Origin: Acidimicrobiia bacterium
GTDB lineage: Bacteria; Actinomycetota; Acidimicrobiia; UBA5794; UBA11373
Direction: 5' to 3'
Assembly: GCA_025456165.1 (NCBI GenBank)
Contig: JALOLI010000042.1
Location: 1 to 8,062 of the forward strand
Length of the DNA stretch: 8,062 bases
In this document: positions 1 to 5,394 of the stretch, piece after piece
Layout: every line of letters starts with the position of its first letter
Numbering within the stretch: position 1 is the stretch's first letter
Program-made: the position numbers and the translations under genes
The notes under the pieces: model-generated
The model's database searches: none
Told to the model about the DNA's origin: nothing
Seen by the model: only the letters and a program-made list of their open reading frames with translations

Positions 1-441
1 GCCGACTCGGTCCTCGTCCTGCAGAACTGCGGGCCGAGAGGGTATCCGGGCATGCCCGAGGCGGGGAACATGCAGTTGCCGCGCCGCTTGCTGCGGCAGG
101 GAGTAACCGACATGGTGCGCCTCTCCGACTGCCGGATGAGCGGCACCGCCTTCGGGACGGTGGTGCTGCACATCGCCCCTGAGGCGGCTGTGGGGGGCCC
201 GCTGGCTTTGGTGCGCGACGGGGACCTCATCTCCCTCGATGTGGCCGGCCGCCGCCTCGAACTGGAGGTGCCCGAGGCGGAACTGGCCCGGCGGCGGGAG
301 GCTTGGCGGCCGCCGGGCGGGGAGTGGCTCCGTGGCTACTTCCGCCTCTACGTCGAGCACGTGCTGCAGGCCGACCGCGGCGCCGACTTCGACTTCCTGG
401 TGGGGGCGAGCGGGGACCCGGTGCGGCGCGACCTGCACTGA
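1..441 (+). CDS. IlvD/Edd-family dehydratase, C-terminal part (sugar-acid dehydratase type)
   Basis: The reading frame is open from base 1, so the gene begins upstream; 146 residues of the C-terminal end are visible. Family members remove water from dihydroxy acids: dihydroxy-acid dehydratase in branched-chain amino acid synthesis, or aldonic-acid dehydratases such as L-arabinonate and D-xylonate dehydratase. Visible family motifs are CGPRGYPGMPE (residues 10-20), then SDCRMSGTAFG (42-52), whose serine lies where the family is thought to carry its catalytic base, then the VLHIAPEAAVGGPLALV stretch (54-70). The tail contains LYVEHVLQADRGADFDFLVG, which resembles the pentonate dehydratase subgroup rather than classical IlvD. 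I therefore favour a sugar-acid dehydratase, but the iron-sulfur cysteines of the N-terminal half lie outside the window and the substrate cannot be fixed. A cytoplasmic enzyme is expected. Family call is very sure; substrate is inference. Confidence 0.93.
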   Translation, partial: ADSVLVLQNCGPRGYPGMPEAGNMQLPRRLLRQGVTDMVRLSDCRMSGTAFGTVVLHIAPEAAVGGPLALVRDGDLISLDVAGRRLELEVPEAELARRREAWRPPGGEWLRGYFRLYVEHVLQADRGADFDFLVGASGDPVRRDLH

Positions 442-483
442 GGAACCCGGGCCGCTGGGGCTCGCCGGGGCGGCGGGCGGCAG

Positions 484-489
484 TACGCT
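484..489 (+). promoter_or_regulatory. Possible -10 element for the NYN gene (leaderless transcript)
   Basis: TACGCT fits the TANNNT pattern of actinobacterial -10 boxes. It ends 6 bases before the ATG at 496, so transcription would start at or next to the start codon and the mRNA would have no leader. This agrees with the absence of a purine-rich ribosome binding site ahead of that ATG. No clear -35 element is visible, and in such GC-rich DNA a six-base match is weak evidence. Confidence 0.35.
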
Positions 490-495
490 GCTGTC

Positions 496-1548
496 ATGGA
501 CGCCCCTGAAGAACGCCTCGCTCTATTCCTCGATTTCGAGAACCTCGCCATCGGGGCTCGGGAAGACCTCGGCGGCCACGTGTTCGAGTTCGGCCCCATC
601 GCCGACGCCCTGGCCGAAAGGGGCCGGGTGGTGGTGCGCCGGGCCTACGCCGACTGGGTGATGTTCGAGGACGGCCGCCGCATGCTCGCCCAGCACCAGG
701 TCGAGCTGATCGAGATCCCCCAGCGCATCGGGTCGACTCGCAAGAACGCCGCCGACATCAAGATGGCGGTGGACGCCGTGGAGTTGTCCTTCGAGCGCGA
801 TTACATCACCACCTTCGTGCTCGGCACCGGCGACAGCGACTTCACCCCGCTGGTGCACAAGCTTCGTGAACTGAACCGGCGGGTCATCGGCATCGGGCTC
901 CGGGGCTCTACCTCACCGCTGCTGGCAGCCTCCTGCGACGAGTTCCTCTACTACGAGTCCCTGCCGGGCCTCGATCTACCCCAGCGCCGGGAGGGGCAGC
1001 GGGCCAAGCCGGGCAAGGCGGGCAAGGCGGTCGAGGAACCCGTGCCGGCTGCGGTCGAGCCGCCCGACCTGGCCGTCCTGGAGCGGACCGTCACCCAGAC
1101 GCTCAGTGGGCTCCAGCAATCCACCGACGGAGTGGTCCTGGCCTCGTCGCTGAAGCGGGCCCTGCTGCGCAAGGACCCCACCTTCAGCGAGGCCGATCAC
1201 GGGTTCCGCGCCTTCGGCGAACTGCTCCGCCACCTGGAGGAGCGGGGGATCATCGAGTTGAGCGAAGGGTCGGCGCACGGTGATCCCGAGGTGGGCTTCC
1301 CCAGCGAGGGGGGCCCGGAGGCCCAGGCCTTCGCCCTGCTGCGCCAGGTGGTAGCCAAGGCGGGCAAGGGCAAGCCGGTGCCCCTCTCCGGGCTCAAGGA
1401 CCGCATGCGCAAGGCGGAGTCCGGGTTCTCGGAGAAGGCCTTCGGCTACCGGGGGTTCCTCCAGTTCTGCAAGGCGGCGGCGGCCCGCAAGGCCATCACC
1501 ATGGACTGGGACGAGCAGATCGACGACTACCTGCTGACCGGCGGCTGA
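496..1548 (+). CDS. NYN-domain (PIN-like) RNase-type protein with two OST-HTH/LOTUS modules
   Basis: A 350-residue soluble protein. Residues about 7-156 form an NYN (LabA/DUF88, PIN-like) domain. The acidic residues that would bind metal are in place: D13 in FLDFEN, D87 and D93 in KNAADIKMAVD, and D113/D115 in GTGDSDF. Families with this fold are established or predicted metal-dependent ribonucleases. A low-complexity linker rich in K, G, A, P and E (about 160-190, with a GKAGKA repeat) leads to two predicted OST-HTH/LOTUS winged-helix modules, about 192-268 and 275-348. Both contain a hydrophobic 'gaf-F-G-ell-hLeerg-I' type pattern (for example FRAFGELLRHLEERGIIEL and YRGFLQFCKAAAARKAI). LOTUS domains bind RNA, or protein partners in animal germ cells, so an RNA-directed nuclease or RNA-binding role is inferred. 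ATG 496 is chosen because the domain begins at once and no upstream in-frame start is better. It is the first gene of the five-gene run. Confidence 0.9.
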   Translation: MDAPEERLALFLDFENLAIGAREDLGGHVFEFGPIADALAERGRVVVRRAYADWVMFEDGRRMLAQHQVELIEIPQRIGSTRKNAADIKMAVDAVELSFERDYITTFVLGTGDSDFTPLVHKLRELNRRVIGIGLRGSTSPLLAASCDEFLYYESLPGLDLPQRREGQRAKPGKAGKAVEEPVPAAVEPPDLAVLERTVTQTLSGLQQSTDGVVLASSLKRALLRKDPTFSEADHGFRAFGELLRHLEERGIIELSEGSAHGDPEVGFPSEGGPEAQAFALLRQVVAKAGKGKPVPLSGLKDRMRKAESGFSEKAFGYRGFLQFCKAAAARKAITMDWDEQIDDYLLTGG

Positions 1549-1550
1549 GG
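1547..1550 (+). promoter_or_regulatory. Ribosome binding site of the DDAH gene, overlapping the NYN stop codon
   Basis: GAGG overlaps the TGA stop at 1546-1548 and lies 6 bases before the GTG at 1557. The spacing supports GTG 1557 as the start and suggests that translation of the two genes is coupled. Confidence 0.5.
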
Positions 1551-1556
1551 CGCCCG

Positions 1557-2348
1557 GTGGCACCCTGGGCCCTGCTGCGCGGCGTCCCCGATTCCTTCGC
1601 GGCCTGCGTCACCCGCCGCCCGGCCGTGCCGCCGCTGGATCCCGCCCGGGCCCGCCGCCAGCACGCCGGGTACCGGGCGGCGCTGGAGTCCGGCGGCTTC
1701 GCCACGAGCCTGCTGCCCGGCGATGAGAGCCACCCCGACTGCTGCTTCATCGAGGACACCGCCGTGGTCCTGGGAGGAGCCGTCCTGGCCAGCCGGCCCG
1801 GGCACCCGAGCCGTCGCGGAGAGGTGGCGGCGGTTGCCGCCGCCCTGGGCGAGCGTCTCGACATGGCTTTCATGGAAGCCCCGGCCACCCTCGACGGGGG
1901 GGACGTGCTGCGGGTGGGCCGCAGGTTGTTCGTGGGAGAGTCGGAGCGGACCAGCGCCGCCGGGCGGGAGTCGCTGGCCCTGTGGGCTGCCCCGCTCGGC
2001 TACACGGTCGTGCCGGTCCCCCTGCGCGGGGTGCTGCACCTGAAGTCGGCGGCGACCGCCCTGGATGACTCCACGGTTCTGTTGTTCCCTGGGGCGGTGG
2101 ACCCGGCGTCCCTGGCGGGCTTGAGGGTCGTCGAGGTGGCGGGGGACGACCCGGAGGCGGCCAACGTCGTGCGCCTTCCCGACGGGCGCATCCTGGTGGC
2201 GGCCCACCTTCCCCAGGCCGCCGCCGCGGTGCGCGCCGCCGGCCTGACCGCGGTAGCCTGCGACGTGTCGGAGTTCGCCCGGGCCGACGGCGGCCTGACC
2301 TGCCTTTCGGTGCGCGGCCGCTCCGGATTGGCCCCGGCGACGCCGTAG
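1557..2348 (+). CDS. ddaH: Dimethylarginine dimethylaminohydrolase-type enzyme (amidinotransferase superfamily)
   Basis: 263 residues, close to the usual bacterial DDAH length of about 255-260. DDAH hydrolyses N-omega-methylated arginines to citrulline plus methylamine or dimethylamine. Family motifs appear in order: RGVPDSF near the start (8-14), HPDCCFIEDTAVV (59-71), PSRRGE (84-89), LDGGDVL (112-118), GESERTS (127-133), LHLKSA with the presumed catalytic His161, and SEFARADGGLTCLSVR with the presumed nucleophile Cys249. These match the positions of the His and Cys of the Pseudomonas enzyme almost exactly. The acidic third catalytic residue corresponds to D113. The start is GTG 1557, which places the typical N-terminal sequence directly after it. 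It follows the NYN gene by 8 bases. Related arginine-modifying enzymes (arginine deiminase, amidinotransferases) are less likely given the length and the GGLTC ending. Actual use of methylarginine is inferred from the family. Confidence 0.92.
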   Translation: MAPWALLRGVPDSFAACVTRRPAVPPLDPARARRQHAGYRAALESGGFATSLLPGDESHPDCCFIEDTAVVLGGAVLASRPGHPSRRGEVAAVAAALGERLDMAFMEAPATLDGGDVLRVGRRLFVGESERTSAAGRESLALWAAPLGYTVVPVPLRGVLHLKSAATALDDSTVLLFPGAVDPASLAGLRVVEVAGDDPEAANVVRLPDGRILVAAHLPQAAAAVRAAGLTAVACDVSEFARADGGLTCLSVRGRSGLAPATP

Positions 2349-2351
2349 AGT
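2346..2351 (+). promoter_or_regulatory. Possible -10 element for bpa, overlapping the DDAH stop codon
   Basis: TAGAGT fits TANNNT and includes the TAG stop of the upstream gene. A start site about 7 bases downstream would give a leader of roughly 20 bases before ATG 2380. The only purine-rich stretch there (GGAG, 2374-2377) is 2 bases from the ATG, too close to be a good Shine-Dalgarno site. No convincing -35 is seen. This could make the last three genes a separate transcript. Confidence 0.27.
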
Positions 2352-2379
2352 TGCGTCCCTCACCATCCGAGCCGGAGAC

Positions 2380-2868
2380 ATGGACACGCCACAGAACGAC
2401 CTGCCCGAAGAGAGCCTCACTCCCGAGGTGATGGAGGGCCTGCCCCCCGAGACTCGCGCTGCCTCCTACGTGCAGGCGCCCAAGCTGATGCGCATCGCCT
2501 CGATGACCCGGGCCATGCTGGATGAGGTCCGCCAGGCCCCGCTCGACGATCCCGGGCGGCGGCGCCTCGCCGCCGTCTACGACCGCTCGCTGAACGAGAT
2601 GCAAGATGTCCTCTCGGACGACCTGCGCCAGGAACTGGCCGACATCTTCACCCCGATCTCCAGCGAAGCCGTCTCCGAGTCGGAGCTGCGGATCGCCCAG
2701 GCCCAACTGGTGGGCTGGCTGGAGGGGTTGTTCGCCGGCATCCAGGCCACGCTCCTCCATCAGCAGGCGACGATGGCCTCCCAACTGCAGGAGATGCGGA
2801 TGCGGGCCATCGAAGCCCAGCCCCGCCCGCCGGGGGGCGACGACCGCCCGCCGGGGCAGTACCTGTGA
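2380..2868 (+). CDS. bpa: Bacterial proteasome activator (Bpa/PafE, formerly DUF2587 family)
   Basis: 162 residues. The protein ends in GQYL (159-162), the C-terminal motif with which Bpa/PafE docks into pockets of the 20S proteasome alpha ring and opens its gate. In mycobacteria Bpa forms a dodecameric ring that works without ATP and delivers unfolded or specific proteins, such as the heat-shock repressor HspR, to the proteasome. The core here (about 27-145) is predicted helical: the segment around YVQAPKLMRIASMTRAMLDEV, then LNEMQDVLSDDLRQELADIF, and a long helix ending LLHQQATMASQLQEMRMRAI. This fits the four-helix bundle fold of the family. The tail (148-162) is a flexible stretch rich in Pro, Gly and Asp carrying the docking motif. 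ATG 2380 is the only reasonable start in frame. Proteasome genes are not in this window, so the partnership with a 20S core is inferred from the family. Confidence 0.93.
   Translation: MDTPQNDLPEESLTPEVMEGLPPETRAASYVQAPKLMRIASMTRAMLDEVRQAPLDDPGRRRLAAVYDRSLNEMQDVLSDDLRQELADIFTPISSEAVSESELRIAQAQLVGWLEGLFAGIQATLLHQQATMASQLQEMRMRAIEAQPRPPGGDDRPPGQYL
2823..2856 (+). repeat. Short direct repeat in the bpa tail
   Basis: CCGCCCGCCGGGG occurs at 2823-2835 and again at 2844-2856, a period of exactly 21 bases or 7 codons. It encodes RPPG twice, once followed by GDD and once by QYL, so it lengthens the flexible tail that holds the proteasome-docking motif. It may have arisen by a small in-frame duplication; chance similarity in Pro/Gly-rich coding DNA is also possible. 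Confidence 0.6.
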
Positions 2869-2875
2869 CCGGGCC

Positions 2876-3907
2876 GTGGCGCTGAACGACGAGACCAGGG
2901 GGGAGCGCCTCGGCCGCCGGCTGCGCACGATCCCGGCGGTGGTTGCCGGGTTCCTGCTGGTCACCGCGCTACTGCCGCTGCTTCTGGTGGCGCTGCTGGG
3001 CTACGACACGGTGCGGGCTCTGCGCCATCGGGGCCGCTTCTCGGCGGTGCGTTTGCTGCTCTTCGGCTGGGTCTATCTGTTCGTCGAGGTGTGCGGGCTG
3101 GCCGCCATGCTGGTGTTCTGGCTGGTGAGCGGGTTCGGCCGGGCCCGCCGCCTCCACGTGGCCCTGGCCTATGCCCTCCAGGGATGGTGGGCGGCCGCCC
3201 TCTTCGGGGCGATGCGGTTCCTTTTCCGGGTGAGCCTCGATGTGGAGGGGGACGAGGCGACGGCGCCGGGGCCCGTGGTGCTCATGATGCGCCACGCCAG
3301 CCTGGCCGACACCCTGCTGCCCACGGTGCTGGTGCTGCGCCGGCACAAGATCCGGCTCCGTTATGTGCTCAAGCGGGAGCTGCTCTGGGACCCGGCGCTC
3401 GACGTGGCGGGCAACGTGCTGCCCAACTGCTTCGTCGATCGCCGCTCCACCGACGCCGACGCCGAGGTGGAGAAGGTGGCGGCGCTGGGCGAGGGCCTGG
3501 GGGAGAGCGACGGGGTGCTGATCTACCCCGAGGGCACCCGGTTCACCGAGGAGAAGCGAGAGCGGGTCATCGAGGTTCTGCGCGCTCGCTTCCCCCAGCT
3601 GGTGGAGCGGGCCGAGGCGCTGCGCGGGGTGCTGGCCCCCCGCCTGGCCGGTGTCATGGCCATGCTCAAGGCGGGCACCGACGTGGTGGTCTGTGCCCAC
3701 GTCGGCCTCGACGGCCTGTCTCACGTCAAACGGATCTGGCGGGGGGGCCTGGTGAAGGTCGCGGTCAAGGTCGCCTTCTGGCGCATCCCGGCGGCAGAGA
3801 TCCCCTCCGGCGAGGAGGCCCGCATCGACTGGCTGTTCGCCCAGTGGCGCCGGGTGGACGACTGGGTGTGCGCCCACCGCGCCGAGCCCTGCGCCGAGCC
3901 GGCGTGA
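2876..3907 (+). CDS. Membrane-anchored PlsC/AGPAT-type lysophospholipid acyltransferase
   Basis: About 343 residues from GTG 2876, which lies 7 bases after the bpa stop; no clear ribosome binding site is visible, so coupling to bpa is likely. Members of this family move an acyl chain from acyl-CoA or acyl-ACP to lysophosphatidic acid or related lipids at the inner membrane. Two hydrophobic segments near the N-terminus (about 19-42 and 57-85) look like membrane helices, and a further amphipathic stretch (about 95-117) precedes the catalytic domain. The catalytic HX4D motif is H140-ASLA-D145, followed by VLKRELLWDP (164-173), NCFVDRR (184-190) and the YPEGTRF substrate motif (217-223). The C-terminal part (IDWLFAQWRRVDDWV) resembles the acyltransferase C-terminal region of AGPAT/LCLAT1-like enzymes. 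Arg replaces the common Asn before the catalytic His. The exact lipid substrate is not known. The start could be further downstream, since no ATG is near, but GTG 2876 keeps the first membrane helix. Confidence 0.87.
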   Translation: MALNDETRGERLGRRLRTIPAVVAGFLLVTALLPLLLVALLGYDTVRALRHRGRFSAVRLLLFGWVYLFVEVCGLAAMLVFWLVSGFGRARRLHVALAYALQGWWAAALFGAMRFLFRVSLDVEGDEATAPGPVVLMMRHASLADTLLPTVLVLRRHKIRLRYVLKRELLWDPALDVAGNVLPNCFVDRRSTDADAEVEKVAALGEGLGESDGVLIYPEGTRFTEEKRERVIEVLRARFPQLVERAEALRGVLAPRLAGVMAMLKAGTDVVVCAHVGLDGLSHVKRIWRGGLVKVAVKVAFWRIPAAEIPSGEEARIDWLFAQWRRVDDWVCAHRAEPCAEPA

Positions 3908-5262
3908 GCGCCGGGCTCGTCTGGTTCCGGGCCGATCTGCGGCTGGGCGACAACCCGGCCTGGGCCGCCGCCACTGCGGCACACGAAACGGTGGTGGCGC
4001 TGTTCGTGATCGACCCCGTCCTCTGGGATGGCTCCGGGGAGCACCGCCGCAACCAGCTGGCGGCGCATCTGGGAGCGCTCGACGCCTCGCTGCGGGCCCG
4101 CGGAGGCCGGCTGCGGGTGCGGCGGGGCGACCCGGCCCGGGTGGTCCCTGCCGAAGCGGCCGCCGTTCGGGCAGAACGGGTCTACTGGAACGGGGACGCC
4201 ACCCCGTACGCGGCACGGCGCGACGCCGCGGTGCGGGACGCGCTGGGCGATCGCGCAGAGGAGCACCCCGGGCGCTTCGTGCATGCCCCCGGGACCGTCC
4301 TCACCGGCGACGGCGGCCCCTTCAAGGTGTTCACCCCCTTCTACCGCGCCTGGCAGGCCCGTCCCTGGGACCCTTGGCCGGAGCCGGGCGCCGCTGGGGT
4401 GGCCGCCGACCCAGGCGACGGTGTCCCGCCGACGGGCCCGTCCCTGATGGCGCCGGGGGAGGAGGCGGCGGTCGAGCGCCTCGAGTCCTTCTTGGAGCGG
4501 GTGGATCGCTACCCGGAGGAGCGGGACCGGCCCGACCTCGACACCACCTCGCGCCTATCCGCCGACCTCAAGTTCGGGACCATCAGCCCGCGCGCCGTGG
4601 TGCGCCGCGTCGAGGGGCCCGGCGCGGGACGGGCGGCCTTCGTCCGCCAGATCGCCTGGCGGGAGTTCTACGCCCAGTTGCTGGCCGCTTTCCCCGAGAC
4701 CCGCCGGAGGGCGATGCGTCCGGAGTACGACCGGGTGGCCTGGCGTCACGACCCCGACGGCTTGGCCGCCTGGGCAGAAGGGCGCACCGGCTACCCGATC
4801 GTCGACGCGGCCATGCGGCAGCTGCGGGCCGAGGGATGGGTGCACAATCGCACTCGGATGGTGGCCGCCTCCTTCCTCGTCAAGGACCTGCTCATCGACT
4901 GGCGGCTGGGGGAGCGCCACTTCCTCGACTGGCTGGTGGACGGAGACGTGGCGCAGAACGTGGGCAACTGGCAGTGGGTTGCCGGGACGGGAGCCGACGC
5001 CGCCCCCTACTTCAGGGTGTTCAACCCGGTGGCCCAGGGGATCCGCTTCGACCCCGAGGGCGAGTATGTGCGGCGGTGGGTGCCGGAACTGGCCGGTTTG
5101 CCCGTTCCGGCGATCCATGCCCCTTGGGAAGCGCCCCCGGAGGTGCTGGCCGCCGCCGGAGTGACCCTCGGCGTCACCTACCCCCCGCCCCTGGTGGACC
5201 ATGCCGAGGCGCGCGAGGCCGTCTTGGCCGCCTTCGCGGCGGCGAAGAACGCGCCTCAATAG
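3904..5262 (+). CDS. phr: Class I deoxyribodipyrimidine photolyase
   Basis: 452 residues, the usual length of a bacterial class I CPD photolyase (about 450-480). It uses blue light and reduced FAD to split cyclobutane pyrimidine dimers. The N-terminal antenna domain starts with LVWFRADLRLGDNPAW (5-20). The FAD domain shows TSRLSADLKFGTISPR (215-230), WREFYAQLL (252-260) and TGYPIVDAAMRQL (295-307), followed by WVHNRTRM and the DWRLGERHF block. The tryptophan electron-transfer chain of E. coli photolyase is complete here as W280, W333 and W356, and Asn352 corresponds to E. coli Asn378 beside the flavin, the residue typical of photolyases. The GTG start at 3904 overlaps the preceding TGA by 4 bases, and translation from it begins exactly at the conserved N-terminus. 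The frame is open far upstream inside the acyltransferase gene, but that part is a shadow. A cryptochrome or 6-4 photolyase is less likely. Confidence 0.95.
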   Translation: MSAGLVWFRADLRLGDNPAWAAATAAHETVVALFVIDPVLWDGSGEHRRNQLAAHLGALDASLRARGGRLRVRRGDPARVVPAEAAAVRAERVYWNGDATPYAARRDAAVRDALGDRAEEHPGRFVHAPGTVLTGDGGPFKVFTPFYRAWQARPWDPWPEPGAAGVAADPGDGVPPTGPSLMAPGEEAAVERLESFLERVDRYPEERDRPDLDTTSRLSADLKFGTISPRAVVRRVEGPGAGRAAFVRQIAWREFYAQLLAAFPETRRRAMRPEYDRVAWRHDPDGLAAWAEGRTGYPIVDAAMRQLRAEGWVHNRTRMVAASFLVKDLLIDWRLGERHFLDWLVDGDVAQNVGNWQWVAGTGADAAPYFRVFNPVAQGIRFDPEGEYVRRWVPELAGLPVPAIHAPWEAPPEVLAAAGVTLGVTYPPPLVDHAEAREAVLAAFAAAKNAPQ

Positions 5263-5394
5263 CCCCGGGCATCATCGCAATCCGCCGGTCCGCACATTCC
5301 AGGGCGATGACGCCGGTTCCCCTATTCGGGCGTGCTCCAGACGGCTCCGGCCCGCCTGACGGCGGGCCGGAGAGGGTGCGGTCGGCGGGAGCGG
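5263..5394. other. Intergenic region between convergent genes
   Basis: About 130 bases between the ends of the photolyase gene and the minus-strand hydrolase gene. Apart from the hairpin at 5345-5372 I see no RNA gene, repeat or short ORF with a convincing start. Confidence 0.7.
5345..5372. terminator. Bidirectional hairpin terminator between convergent genes
   Basis: CTCCGGCCCGCC (5345-5356) and GGCGGGCCGGAG (5361-5372) are perfect reverse complements, giving a 12-bp stem with a TGAC loop, mostly G-C pairs. It lies 82 bases after the photolyase stop and 22 bases after the hydrolase stop on the other strand, so it can serve both. There is no T-run on either side, as is common for terminators of high-GC actinomycetes. 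Confidence 0.8.

Noticed and set aside
442..495. Possible terminator hairpin after the dehydratase gene
   Set aside because: CCCGG and CCGGG near 446-470 can pair for only about 5 bp with a large loop, which is expected by chance in such GC-rich DNA.
1005..1035. Short tandem repeat GGGCAAGGC inside the NYN gene
   Set aside because: It encodes GKAGKA in an interdomain linker and is adequately explained by low-complexity coding sequence.
3091..3903. Long in-frame extension upstream of the photolyase start
   Set aside because: It overlaps the acyltransferase gene in another frame and translates to Arg/Gly/Pro-rich sequence with no family pattern. Photolyase homology begins exactly at GTG 3904.
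1527..4284. Several long minus-strand ORFs opposite the DDAH, bpa, acyltransferase and photolyase genes
   Set aside because: Low-complexity, Arg/Pro/His/Gln-rich translations without recognisable domains. The plus strand carries strong family motifs throughout.
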